This document shows positions 21,275 to 33,536 of a stretch of DNA of 64,000 nt, in pieces. Each line of letters starts with the position of its first letter. Within the stretch, counting starts at the first letter, position 1. The notes beneath the pieces are model-generated. The model had not been told where the DNA came from. It made no database searches and worked only from the letters and a program-made list of their open reading frames with translations. The translations under genes and the position numbers were made by a program. The stretch is from Ceratorhiza oryzae-sativae (Eukaryota; Basidiomycota; Agaricomycetes; Cantharellales; Ceratobasidiaceae). Where the stretch lies: the NCBI GenBank assembly GCA_030998015.1, contig JARWMV010000027.1, forward strand, positions 62,001 to 126,000, written 5' to 3'.

Positions 21275-24200
21275 CTACAACTCCTCATGAGTCTTGGCCG
21301 TCTCCTCGCTCTTGGCCGCATCCGACGTAGTCGAACTCGTGGACGCCGCCGGCTTTTTGATCGCCCGAGTCTTGGGTTTCCGCTTTTGCAGCCTCTGGAC
21401 CGTACCCTGAAGCTTCATCCCCCTCGAGTTCATGTCGGCCGTGACCAAGACGGGATCCACATGTTTGGGCAAGCTGCGCTGGACGTCCACCTTGTCGTTC
21501 AAATACGTCTCGATCTCGCTCATCTGCGACTCGACCTCTTTAATCTCGGCTTCGGTAAACTCGGGCATGGGCGGCAAGGGTGCCGGCGGTTCCGTATCGT
21601 TTTCCGCCGCGAGGAACGCCTCGAGTTTGGTTCGGTTTTCGTGGGCAGACGAGACGAATAGTTTGGCCGCGAACATGGCTTGTTGCAAGTCCTTGAGCGC
21701 CTGGGGGCCGGTCTCGGCTTCCTTGTACCTGTGCTGGATCGGCTTTTCCATGGCCCTAGTCGCGAGTGAGTGACTGGATCGGCGTGGCATAGCTAAACCA
21801 CTCACTCGATGAGATCACGACGGCCCCACAAAGCCTTGGCCGGAGCCTTGGCACCTTCGGTATCCAACCACTCCATCGCCTCGTCAACCGCCTTTTCGAT
21901 CGCAGCACGTTCCTCGGGAGTCGAGAATTCAGTAAACGGCGAGTCCTCCGATTCGTCCGACAATAATCGACGGAGGCGGTAGAGGAAGCCTTCGAGGACG
22001 TTGAACGCCTCTTCGCGCTCACGCTTGGTGCGTGCCGCCTTGTTCAGTTCGATCAACCTGTGATCGCGCGCGAGATCGATCAGGGTCCGAGTGGAGAGAA
22101 GGTTAGAGAGAGAGGCGTACCTGGATCGGGCTGTGCGCTTCTCGTCGATAGTCAAAGGCTGGATGTTTCGGGGCGTCACCTTGAGCTCGAGCGGGATAGA
22201 CTCTACGCGCTCGACGGGCTCGGCCGGTTGGGTCTCTTCGGGAGTGGCAGCGGATTCTGTCGAGGTGGCGCTCTCAGTCGACGACGACGATGAGGAACCG
22301 CCAAAGAAGCTCTTGATTTTGCCTGCATCCGCAATCAGAATGTCTACTCTAGGAGCAAGCTATTGACCAAAGACTTACCTGTGATGCTATCATCCTTGAC
22401 AGTGCCTACGACGGCAGCCTCGACGACACTCGATAATCCACTCTCGGAATAGAGAAGAGTGAGCTTGACCGCCGCATCCGTGGCACCTCGTTCGGTCAGG
22501 TTGGTATAAGCGGACTCGACGCCGAGGATATCATACGCGACAATCGGAGTGGCAGCGCTATTCGTAAATCGGGATCAGCAAGAGGAGAATTGGATGAGCA
22601 AGAGACCAAAACGCACTCGGGATCCTTGTACCCAACCACGACCTCGAAATCGGCCTTTCGCTTGAGCGTAATCGTCTTTTTGACGCCAGCAGCCGAACGA
22701 GTGGGGAACACAAGGGTATTAATCGTCCTCGCGTTGCCTGCCATAATCCTTGGTCAATGCCAGCGTGAAAGAGTCTGATTGAAAAAGACACTCACCATCC
22801 TTCTTGCTCTCGGCGGTATAGGTGAGATACACGTCCCGACCAACTGCATCCTGAACCTTGATGGGCTTGGTCTTGAACTGACGAGACAGAGAAGCGCCAT
22901 AGAATGCCGTGCCTACAGTCACAATTGTCAGTGTCCGTCCGTCTTGAATGGTGACACGTTGAAACGTACCGAGAACAGCCGCTTCGTCCGCGTTTACGTT
23001 GGTCGCAATCTTGTCCCTATCGCTCAAAGTCAAAACACTGAATGAACCAAGGATAGATCAACGTACGATCCGGCAGTCGACTTGAGAATGGTTTGGACAA
23101 ACGGCACACGCGTCGTTCCACCGTGCAAAATGATACTCTGCACGTCTTCCTACACCGCGTCCGACCCGCATTAGCACACGTCCGAGAGTGCAAAATCACC
23201 AAGCACGCACCAGACCGAGACCAGTCTCCGCAATCGCGTCCAACAACGGCTGCTGGAACCTCCAATACAAGTCCTCGCACTCTTTCTCAAACGCGCGTCG
23301 CTCAATCTTGCCCTTCCAGTCGCTCTCGCCCACCAGTCCCTCGACTCCGGCATTGACATCGGCATTGACACTCAGAATCGCCTTGACGCGCTCGGCCTCT
23401 TTCGCCAACTTGGCATAGCTCCTGTCAATCAAGTTGTCCTTTAGATGAGCAGGGAGCTGATCCATGAAAAGCTTGTTGATCCGACGCGTGAGCTCAGTTC
23501 CCGACGCGAGCGTGTCGGATCCGGAACCGAGAACCGTGACGTGCGTGACGTTTTCGGATTTTGCGAATTTCTTGACTCCCGTGGTGATGAGTTTGGTTTC
23601 AAACGAGACGAGCGTGGCGCGTGTGGAGGATGCGCCGGCGTCGTAGATGATGTGGATTTCTTTGGTGGGGAATGTTCGCGTCATGGCATAGTTGACCGCG
23701 ACTGTTCAGCACGTTAGCCCGCGTTAGCTAGGGAGCAGAGGCAAGGCTGGAAACGTACTGGCTGTTCCGTCGTTCACGAGTGTGAGTAGCTTTAGCCCCG
23801 CAATCTCTGTGGCGTCTATCACGGCTTGTCGCTGGAACTGGTTAAAGTAAGCCGGGACCTGTAATGAATCAGTCTTAGCGTCGGATATCAGAAATCCAGC
23901 CATCAGGTGCAAGACGTACCGTGACGACCACGTCTCGCACGTTCTCGCCGGCTACTTGCGCAGCCAGTTCCTTAACATAGTCGAGCTGCATCGCAACGAG
24001 CTCCTCTACATTGTACTCTTCCCCGTTGGGTCGTTTTCCAGCAAACGTCCCTCGCGATGTCTGGCCAAATGCAATCTGAGCGGCAGATGTATAGTACGAC
24101 GTCTCGCCAGAGTCAAAGTATACACCCTGCAGAGGCTTTAGCCCACCAAACGTGTCTGATGGGAATCGGGTGGCCTATTGCCCATGATAAGTCGTTAGCA

Positions 24201-24445
24201 TCCAGGATAACAGCACGCAAGCAACGCACCAGGTTCCTCCCGTCCTGTCCGAATAGTCGGTCGTCCCCCTTCCATCCGACGACACTCGCAATCTTTCGCT
24301 TCGAGTCCCGGTCGAGCACGACGTCAAACGGCACGCCGGGCTTCATGAGCGAGACCTTCATCGAATCGGCGCCATAGTCGACCGCCAAGATGGACGCAAG
24401 CGCCGGCGATGCCAAGACAAGACCCAGCAACGTCAGAGGCAGCAT
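21275..24445 (-). CDS. LHS1: ER lumenal Hsp70-like chaperone (Lhs1/GRP170 family)
   Basis: Twelve exons in my model: 24230-24445, 23920-24174, 23759-23858, 23211-23701, 23067-23149, 22970-23016, 22796-22912, 22617-22737, 22379-22557, 22121-22322, 21806-22057, 21275-21755. Phases join to about 847 residues. The N-terminus has a signal peptide followed directly by the Hsp70 phosphate-1 loop (VDYGADSMK). VPAYFNQFQRQ, the phosphate-2 loop in IYDAGASST and the ILHGGTTRVP adenosine motif follow. A Ser-rich linker and helical C-terminal region end in HEEL, a variant ER-retention signal. Known role of the family: nucleotide exchange factor for Kar2/BiP and holdase in translocation and ER folding. Introns are 49-63 bp GT-AG. 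No disruption was seen. The next gene upstream, at 25379, points the same way. Confidence 0.92.
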
Positions 24446-25378
24446 TCTGGGGGAGGGCCTCGTGGTGGTTCGATACGGCCCAGTCGACCGGCAGTTATGA
24501 GCAGCGAGTGCTGGCGGTGTGACGTGTCGACACGTCGAGAGCTAACCACCGCACGTGATCGTGTCCTGCAAGCGCCGGCTATCGGTGAAAACGTGGCGCT
24601 GCGCTAGACCGTCTTGGCGGGATGTATGCGTCGTGGAAATGGGTGATCGTCGCATGACGTGACCGGTCGAGTCAGATGACTGCATGCGAGGCGGTGGTCC
24701 GGGTGCTTCGTCCCGATGTCAGCTCGTTGGATCATGTTGTGCCGCATTGAGAGGACGCAGTAGGCGAGACAAAACCTGAATTCGAGTGCCACACTCGAAA
24801 GTCCCATGGATGATATGACCGCGAACAGGGTGCCCACACAAAGCCCTTTGCTCAGCACTCGTATTCCCTCAGGCTGGATCTCACTATCATTCGTGTAAAA
24901 TGCCCTCATTCAATATGTACACACGCACGCCTAGAATAGCCCCATGCCGTCCAATAAAGCTCCCAAATACCAATCGCGCTCTCTTTCTTTGTGGGTATAT
25001 GCAATGGCTATGCCCTGCGTGATCTTCATAGAGGACACATTGCAGGACTCGCCGCCCCAATAGCATTCTACCAATACTCATGTCACCCACTTATGAACAG
25101 TCCCTACGGCTCCATGCCGGGTTCGTCTAGTGTTCTGTGTACTCGCAAGTGACCCTAAGGTACAGGCTATTCGTCGGTTGCATCCACCCAAACACCGCAT
25201 ATACAGGCGTTTTACTCTCCCCGGCACAATCTAATCAAATACTGCTATCATATCGCACCATGCTACTGCTGCAGCGTTGGATCCTCGTTATGAAGACTGA
25301 ACATCCGAGGGCTGTATCAACCCTGCATCAACTGGATTTCCGCGTCCGGTGAGCGCGCTTGTATGCAAAGCCGAACCG
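24446..25378. other. Intergenic stretch between LHS1 and DUF6535 gene 1
   Basis: No credible gene. The first about 200 bp upstream of the LHS1 start codon should hold its promoter, but I could not identify a specific unfolded-protein-response element with confidence. Confidence 0.5.
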
Positions 25379-28300
25379 TCACTCACATTCTAGCACACCG
25401 TCATTTTGGCGATCGAAAAGCCAGGCGACACCGCGCAGCGCTTTGGCATATCCATCCCATTCTTCGAAACGAATCGCAATTGCGCGCAGTTGTTCGTGTG
25501 CCTTTGCAGCCGTGTCCAGCCGCTCGCAGAGCCTGTTCCTTTCCTCGGACCAACGTGCCGTTTCTTGCGAGTCGAAATTCGATCTCTCCAGTATGTCGAG
25601 TACTTGAGACACAAGCGGCTCCATTCGATTGATATCCTCCTTCAGCAGGTATTGTGTGGCGAGGAGGGTCGCACCCAGTATCGGTTTTACTGCAGGAGAC
25701 TGGAGTTTGATCAGGGATCCGCGCCGATCCTTGACATGATGCATGATATCTATTATTTCCACGATACAATCTGCAACGGCAGACGTGTATGGAGCTTCCT
25801 GTCCAAGGCTGGAAAGGTTGGTAAAGTATTCGGGATTCGCCACGAATTCCATCCTGAAATCGTCACGCTCGCGGACCAAGCGTTGGATATTGCCCAGTAG
25901 CTCCTTGGTTCGGCCAGCTTCGTAATTCGCCTGTTTTACGAGAGTGAGAAGTGCGGGAATGCGTGCCCATTCGAAAATTTTCTGGACAAGTACATCGCTA
26001 CTATCGTGTTTCCTGTGGAATAGCTCTAGGACCCGATTTGCAGATTCAGTCGCATTCGACAATTTGGTGAAATTCAGAGACAGATATCGGACTAGATCTT
26101 TCAATCGTTTCTCCAGTGAAACCCTCAGCGTAAAGAGATGTATACTGAGCGTGACATGTTCAGCCGCCTTGCCAGACTGTGTGTTTGCCACCTGAGAGAG
26201 TGCCCCGATCGCAATCCCTGCAAGATCCGACGAATTGTACCAGCCCACCTGCGAGACGCTGATAGCTGCAATAGTCGCCAACTGGACCAGTATCGATCGG
26301 GTAAATTGTTCCGACTGATTCGTGTTTTTCTGTGATGGCCAGTCGGCCAAGGCGGATTTCGCAAACCGAACATTTTCAGCAACGTCTGTTTGGTTCTCGC
26401 CGAGTTGAGTCTGCTTCATGCTCATCCATTGTTTCACCAGCATCGGGTACATGACCTGCAGAGTATTTGCAGCCGCAAATTGAAGCCGAGGCATGTCATG
26501 GACGCAGGCGGAGGCAACGAGGCGCACAAGCCCGCTCGTAACTGAGTCTTTGTTGCCCATGTCCAATGGGCTCACAATGTGATAGTTATATCGATTTCCC
26601 ATGGCTCTCATTGAGAACTCGGGCAAAACTACAGAACCAGTGTTGGATTGAGGATGGCAGCTGCTCATGTGTGTTTCGATGTTGATTGCCTTGCACAATC
26701 CAGCTACCCTTATCGAGTCTATCAAGAAAACTAGTGATTGTTCGCTTGTACGCGTCTCATTCTCAAAATAGTTGAACAGAAACCCAGCGCGTGCCAGAGA
26801 TCGCGAGTACCGTGCTCTTAGCTCGAATAGAGACAGGGCGTCGTGTGGACCAGATATATGGGTCTGGGCTCCCATCTCGATCGAAAAACGGTCCGCGGTG
26901 TTGTCTCCACAAGGTGAGCAATACCGGTTCAGAGCAACAGCCAAATATGACACTCACCAGTCCATCTAACTTCCGTTCCCTTTTCCAGCCGCAATTTATT
27001 TTCAGAAGCCTGGTCAGCCACAATGAGAAGTTCGACTGCCAGAAAGCCGCGTAACATCCGGTAAAAGGTTTGGGGTCTTTCCGTTCCACACAGCATCAAT
27101 AAAACGGAATGCAGCCACAGCCGGCGGCTCTGTAGTCTGTGAGTGGTCTCAGTGGATGAAGCAGAATCGAGTATGGATGCAAAAAAATCACTTACCGGAC
27201 TGGTGCGGCCACTCCACGTTTCGGGCTTTATGCAGCGAACTAGTGGTGGCGTTGCATAAGCCAATCGCACCATGTTCAGACCTCGGGTTTCAGGTGGCTC
27301 CTGCGACAGATGTGTCCACCCCTCGGATATACGAGAGCATAGTGACTCCCAAAGTTTCAGCAAATGCCCCTGGAGTTCTACCTGAGTGTGATCCACAGGG
27401 CCATCCAAGCCTCTCCACCAGCCGTGCATTGTGTGTATGAGGGCATTCCATTTTGACTTGTGTCCTAGGTCTCCACGGATCTTGGCTGATGCTGGTGCAT
27501 GATTTACTTGCAGATTGGCAAGTGCTTGACAAGCAAAGTCGACCACATCAGGATCGCGGGTCGTTTCCGTCAGCCATCGGAGCGCTCCTAGCTCTTCGTT
27601 TGTCGTCACAGTGGCTGTACTCTGGACCTTGGCGTCAAGCCTCTCGCCTGGGTCCCCAGCCGGCACGTCCCGGATGACCCCAGCCCGTTGCGACAATACC
27701 CTTATATACTTTGACACCTGAGTCACAAAAGGACATGTCTTGGTCCAGGCACCAAGCAGTGCCGTTCCGACGTAGAAGGTCAAGGTCACTCCCGTGATCA
27801 CCACCTCTGCGATGGCGATTCCCGAGTCAAGCCCCCACAGATACACAGCCAATCCCAGTGAGAATAGTAAAAGCGATAGGTGCAGCATACTTGGTAGTAG
27901 GTCTATCATGTGCAGAGCTCCCCACTCCTCGAAACCCCGCAGTCGTCGCTGGTGCTCCATTGTGGATGCGTGTGGTGGACGAGGCCGAGGCGACGTGAAA
28001 GCTGTCAGCCACTCTTTTGCCAGCATAGCTACCAGAGCGGCTGCGAGAGAAAGTGCGAGAGCAGAAAACCATAGGCCGTTGATCCAACGTGCAGACGCTG
28101 TAGACGAAAAGGAGGGAACCTCTACAGGAGGCATGATCTGGGGAACACCTTGCTCGATGCGCTGCTGAGACTGAGCAATGATGAGCAACAAAGCCACAGT
28201 GGCGTCCGAAGGGTCTTGCTGGAGTAGGTTCTTGGACTCGATAATGAAAGCGGTGAGAATCGCAGAGAACAGCGCAGCCTGCACACGTAGTCATTAGACG

Positions 28301-28642
28301 GTCACTAACGATAAAACTTGAAGAGATACATACGAAGAGTAGCATCATATCGAGGTTACCGTTTTCGCGCTTGAACAGTTCAGTATCGTGCTCCTGTGCC
28401 TCGTCGACATAGATCTGCCAGATGGATGCTTCTGGCGCCAGTTCGCGACCTGGCACGTCTGCTGCAAGTCTCTGATAGGCCGGGGTACGCGCTGTTCTAG
28501 ATGGGCCTTGACTTGGTGGGGCCATTGGATCAGATGGCGTTTTATTTTCTTCAACCTGAAAGTAATCAGTTCAAACCATCAATTCTCCGAGATGATTCCA
28601 ATATGTGGCGAGACCCACCTGTTTCGGCTGCAACATCCTCAT
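25379..28642 (-). CDS. DUF6535-domain multi-pass membrane protein, gene 1
   Basis: Exons: 28619-28642 (ATG at 28642), 28334-28555, about 27196-28278, about 26958-27136 and 25379-26904. The second exon carries the DUF6535 start (SIWQIYVDEA...DMMLLF). The third opens with AALFSAILTAFIIES and contains further predicted TM helices around WINGLWFSALALSLAAALVAML, LHLSLLLFSLGLAVYLW and TLTFYVGTALLGAW. A long cytosolic, helix-rich C-terminus of over 600 residues follows. The family is abundant in agaricomycetes and its function is unknown. A paralogue lies at 33537-36759. Between 27050 and 27136 the conserved frame (PPAV..FRF.DAVW) shifts out. The gene stays open only if an acceptor 5 nt further downstream is used, giving about 25 altered residues. 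The 3' end near 25390 has a possible GTGAGT donor, so the C-terminus is uncertain. Confidence 0.75.
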
Positions 28643-29781
28643 GGTGCTCAGATAAACAGGTTCTGTTTTGAGTTTATCTGATCTTTGGCGTGAGTGTGAG
28701 ATGGCCTAGAGGATATCTGTCATCATACTCATGCTTTAGCTATGGTAGTGATCTGCTCGACGGAGAACGAGCACCGATCAAAGGCGCTCGAACCACATGG
28801 CAAATAAACACGCATCAACGAGCCACTAGGAGATGTGGCAGCGACTTTTGCTCAATGATAATTTCACATATCCGTCCCATCAAAATCCGTGACAGTGTGG
28901 ACAGCTAGAAAATTTTTCATTGACCCCGTTCACGTCCAGAATTCCAAGATTTATCGCTAAACGTATGCTATTAGACAGGAGTCAACCGCTCCAATTTCAT
29001 ACCGTTGGGTGGCGGAGCCACCGGAGTGGCTCGCCGCTCGGTGGATTCGGTTGTGGGGGATCGCCATGCTCAGGGGAATATTCGCATTGGGCGTTTCCCA
29101 CTTGTGGGTTGATTATCTTGGTTCCTCGTTACGTTTCCGTACCGTTCCATTCCCGCGTGTCTTTTGTATTTATACGCCACGGTTCATCCGTGTCCCTTCA
29201 GCTCGATTCCCACATCGCGCTGAGGTACGTTTTGTCTTGTGCCATTATGCACATGTTGAATACAGAACCAGGAAAGTCTTCAAGAGCTATTACTTAGCGT
29301 ATGTATGCAGTGGAAGATAATGTATTCAACGCTGTATAGATGAGAGTACACGCACGCTATCCGTATGATGAGTGGTGGGAGTTTATAAGACGACGCACGT
29401 ACTGAGTTACCAAACATAATAATTAATATCTCCAACGGCACACATGTTTCTGATTCATTTATTGTAGAGGCTCGCTCATGTTAGCCACGCTCCGCGCATC
29501 AAATGGAATCGTCTCCTTGTAACGACAGCTTCAGAATTGTCATAAGACAGCACATGAGCAAAAACTTCGCCTCACACGCGCTTTGAAAATTTTACGCTTC
29601 ACTATCTTTCATTGTTGGAACCAGCAAGGTCCCGAACGTCAGATATGACTAAGCGCTCGAGGTGCCAGTAAGCGCCTGTCGCCGGTATTGTGGTTCACGA
29701 ATGATCATCCGCAACGTCACCAAACTCTCGTCCATCGCTCTTGCTGGAAACGTCTAAATACTAAACACTGGTAATTACAAG
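28643..29781. other. Divergent intergenic region
   Basis: It lies between the 5' ends of DUF6535 gene 1 (minus) and the Zn2Cys6 gene (plus), so it should hold both promoters. About 28780-28840 resembles 36870-36930 upstream of DUF6535 gene 2, showing that the duplication included 5' flank. No other gene was recognised. Confidence 0.5.
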
Positions 29782-31863
29782 ATGAGACGCGCGCCTGGAC
29801 CTTGTGCTACGAGTTGTATAACTTGCCACCAAAGGTGGGGGATGCCGCGTCTCTCAATTCTAGTGTACACCAACTGAACTAAATAGAACACTATAACGGT
29901 AGGAAGAAAAAATGTGACAGAACACGACCAGCATGTAATAGGTGCAACGAGGGGGGATATCGATGCTTGGGCTATCATCGTGGAGGCTCGAATGGGGAAT
30001 CTGCTCTCCCGACGAGTATGGCGAGTGGCTCAAGCATCGGCTCAGGTGTCGGGAATTATCAAACGGTGGATTCTGGTATGCTTAATGGATTTTACAGGAA
30101 GCATTGCGTTAATATGATTGTTATAGTCCCGACATTTCAAGGCATGTCTAGAACATTGGAAGTGCAACTGGTATGTCGTCCCTTCGTTATGCAATTAGCG
30201 CAGTTTGAATGAGAACAATTTAGGGGCATTGTTATTCAAATGCTCTGTCCAATGATGCCTCTCAGTCGAATGCTTCGCCTTCGTCTCCTAGTTTATCTCT
30301 ACCTCGACCCGAGCCTTCGGCTCCGCAATCAAATTCCCTCTCATCACCGCAAGATCTTACCACCCAGCTATCTCTCACAAATTTCGGCCGTCAAGAATGG
30401 GGTGATATGATTCACCGAACGCTAATGCATCGTGCAATATTGGAGAACGGCCTTCCTCCCAAATTTGTTCCAGACAACCAGATATCCGGCCGAACCATCG
30501 GTTTCATCATGTCTCAATGTGAGTTTGAGTAGAAATATCGGAATGGGCGTTGGCTGCAGTACTCAACCCACTCTAGATGAACCTTTGTTTGAACTCGTAT
30601 TCTTTCGACCAGTACCATCTCACATGAAATTCCTTCGCTCAAGATTTGTGATGCAAATGCTATCGTCGAGAGTAACACACTGGACAATGTATGTCGGTGC
30701 ACAGATGCTTCAAACCCTAAGGTATGAGACCGGCACCGTAGGTTTTGGACGGTTCGCTCCGTGGCTCGATCGGCTCGAGCGACTTTGCGTTGCGTCGGAT
30801 AGCGATATGAGCTTGGACGACTTGATCGGGCGCCTCTCTGGTGCACTGGAAGTGAGTCGCCCGTATGCTGAACCAATTCCTGTCATTAATATGAGTCTTC
30901 CAGCTTACGCTATTAAGATACATCAGCTCGAGCGCCAAACGCGGCTATCACGTTATGCGCCAGGTTGCCCCACTCTTCATGCAAATTGCCTTTGCTGATC
31001 CCACCCTTTGGCCCCGCGTCCCATCCTCGAACGGCATTTCACTTGCGCATGCTCTAGTTTCGCCAAACTATGAGCTTGGTCGCTTCATCTATGTAGACGT
31101 AGTTACCTCTGTTACGTTTGGCGTCCCTCCCCTTGTGGAATATGACACGTCTCATCCAATCATCCGAACCCCTGAGCCACACCCTATGGAGTGGATTCAC
31201 GGCTGCCCTTCCGAATTCGCTTACTGGATGATCATGATTAATCAGTGGAGGGCGACGGCGCCTGTTCAACGTGTGGAGCAAGAGTCACCTTGGCAAAACA
31301 TCGAAGCTAACGTACGGGCGTGGCAACCAAGAAGTGATCTGGCTGCGGATTCCGAGTCTTGGAGGACTGTTATGAGGTTGATGGTGCAGGAAGGCTGGAG
31401 GCACGCTTTGCTTATATATCTATACATGGTACGTGTCGCTGCTTCAGCTCATGCATCTTGATTGACCTTGTAACCCAGGGAATGTGCAATGTAACAAATC
31501 ACGATCCGCGAGTCGAGTCTGCTGTCCAACAGATCAGCAAGCTTTATTCAATCATAGCACTTCAGCCGTCAGCGTGCATGCACATGTTGACCCCACTGCT
31601 AATCGTTAGTATCTATTCCGTTCAGATAAATTTAGGCTAATGCAATATGCATTTAGGCTGCTATCGCCAGCAAGCGAGAAGCAGATCGAAACAAGTTTCG
31701 AGCGATAGTCTCGCAATCGGGGGACAAGACTTGGCTGTTGAAGGGCATAGATCTTGCTGCCGTGCTAGATCACCTGTGGCATGGTGTAGGGATGAATGGC
31801 AAGCCAGTGACTTGGGATGACTACGTGAATTCAAGAAAGGCTCTGGTTGATATTGGTGTATAG
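29782..31863 (+). CDS. Zn2Cys6 fungal transcription factor with fungal-specific C-terminal domain
   Basis: Seven exons fit GT-AG rules and phase: 29782-29834, 29903-30170, 30224-30518, 30577-30851, 30904-31428, 31479-31604, 31657-31863. They give about 582 residues. The binuclear zinc cluster spans the first intron: Cys-x2-Cys-x6-Cys-x6-Cys-x2-Cys-x6-Cys, beginning SCITCHQR and ending GYRCLGY, with the basic KKK between. A Ser/Pro-rich linker follows, then a long helical region resembling the fungal-specific transcription factor domain (PF11951-like), including WRHALLIYLYMGMCNV and DHLWHGVG near the end. Predicted to act in the nucleus as a DNA-binding regulator; targets unknown. The gene at the right edge (62423-64000) is a paralogue with matching exon sizes (207-bp last exon in both). 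Exon 2's 3' end is the least certain junction. Confidence 0.85.
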
Positions 31864-32391
31864 GCATGTCGTGCCTATCCGTAATAAAAGTTAGAATAGC
31901 AGTTAAACATGGCCTTTATGCTCTGGAATGATAGGTTCCCGGGCTTGAGTTGGCTGATCTGCTCGCTTGGTAACATTCAGAGAGCTAAAACCAGGGGTTG
32001 TGGAGGGTGTCTTTGGTATTAACATGGCCTCACTAGCTCTTCATTGTTTGCAATATTTGGCCTTAGCGCGAGTAAATACTACATATTAGTAGCTAACTTT
32101 TATGGCCGTTCCCCTAAGTCCGTTCTGATGGAAGAAGAAAAAGGCGAGGTACGAGACAGTAATTCGACAGTAACTCCGAAACGAGAAGGGTAGTGGTGGA
32201 GGAAGACACATACTTGATTTTGCCTTGCTCAGGTGCACATATATATGGGCATACCATTTTGATACGATGGGCATCAGTTATGAACAACGTAAAAGGGGGT
32301 GCACCCCTGAGTGCGCAATAACGATATCACTATCAAGACGTAGTCTGGCAAGCACGTGGAAGAGGTTGATAAGAACATATGTTCTAAAATT

Positions 32392-32505
32392 TTACGTTGA
32401 TACCTGGCTTGCTTGAACAGATGCGTCTCATACCGCTCCTGGATCTCAGCGGTGGCGGTCAATTATCGCATGTACCTCACCAGGCAAGCCAGCTATCAAC
32501 GTGAA
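32392..32505. mobile_element. Short inverted-repeat element (MITE-like, 114 bp)
   Basis: The left end TTACGTTGATACCTGGCTTG and the reversed right end TTCACGTTGATAGCTGGCTT match over about 24 bp with few differences. The interior is non-coding. A 12-bp perfect palindrome GAACATATGTTC lies just outside the left end. Confidence 0.6.
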
Positions 32506-32646
32506 AAATAAAATAAAAATATCATTAGGACTCTCTTATACGTGCTTTCACGGCTACGTTTTGATAGCGATCTTTGCTGTTGTGTACTGAGGGGTGGACT
32601 CCCGTTTACGTTGTTCATAACTTAAACCCATCATATCGAAATTGTT

Positions 32647-32778
32647 AAACTCGAGGTAGCGGGCAGGCTACATGGTGTTTAGGTGAAATCTCTCTCTCTT
32701 GTAAAATTTTCTACTGCGATACCTAAATACACTGATACGAATCACATGACTCAATGCGTGCAGCCACGTGTGACATCC
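32647..32778 (+). repeat. Dispersed repeat fragment, partner of 1555-1687
   Basis: It matches the reverse complement of 1555-1687 with scattered substitutions. The right boundary is followed within 6 bp by the palindrome at 32784-32805. Confidence 0.75.
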
Positions 32779-32783
32779 AACAG

Positions 32784-32805
32784 AAACCATATGTACATAT
32801 GGTTT
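32784..32805. repeat. 22-bp perfect palindrome
   Basis: The sequence reads AAACCATATG, then TACATATGGTTT, and is identical to its own reverse complement over all 22 bases. It could form a cruciform or a dimeric protein site. No function can be assigned. Confidence 0.6.
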
Positions 32806-33536
32806 AGATTGAAGAATATCGAGCTAGCAACAAAGTACAGGTGTATTTATACTATCTGTGCATGCAATAAGAGAACATTAGATGCTGCAGACGAACGTAT
32901 TAGTGATGCAAAGACCATAGAGACATAGGGTAGAATAGGGGAGCACATGGGAGAATTGCGAGCTGATAGTACACATCATTGGAGCGTCGATATCATCAAC
33001 GACACCACATCAACGCTCGTCAGGTCGAAGCGATCACCAGTTCGTATTGTTTCGGGCAATCTGAATAGACATCCTCAGCACATATGAGTGTGCGCTTGAA
33101 CGAGGCGAACTTAAATATGTGTCTTCCTCTGCTACTGCCGTTCTTGTTCCGAGTTATTGTCAAATTACTATCTGGTACCCTGACCTTTTTTTACTATCTT
33201 AACGGACTTGTGAAAACAGCCATAATAGTATAGTCCGTTAGATAGGCTAATTCTAGCAGTGTGTTGTGAATGCAAGGAAGCGGGGTCGCGATTTATGAAT
33301 CCCCGTCGGAACACAGCACATACGAGCTGGTTATGTACTGATTCAAATGAGATGTGATGGCTTGCACCTTTCTATATACATGGGTGATAACGAAGGCGAA
33401 TTGATGTGCGAGAATCCAAGTCTACTTCAAAGAATTCCATGCACTGAATGAGAACTTCGTCCATTTAAGCACAAGATGTGAGTGTTCGAGACATATTTTG
33501 CATCACATGGCCACTCACATGCTGCGCGTTTCGGAA

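Larger units (their letters stand above)
31864..33536. other. Intergenic stretch with repeats
   Basis: It holds a MITE-like element (32392-32505), a dispersed repeat (32647-32778) and a 22-bp perfect palindrome (32784-32805). No protein-coding gene was recognised. Confidence 0.55.

Noticed and set aside
25406..25900. 164-codon plus-strand frame
   Set aside because: It is antisense to the conserved C-terminal part of DUF6535 gene 1.
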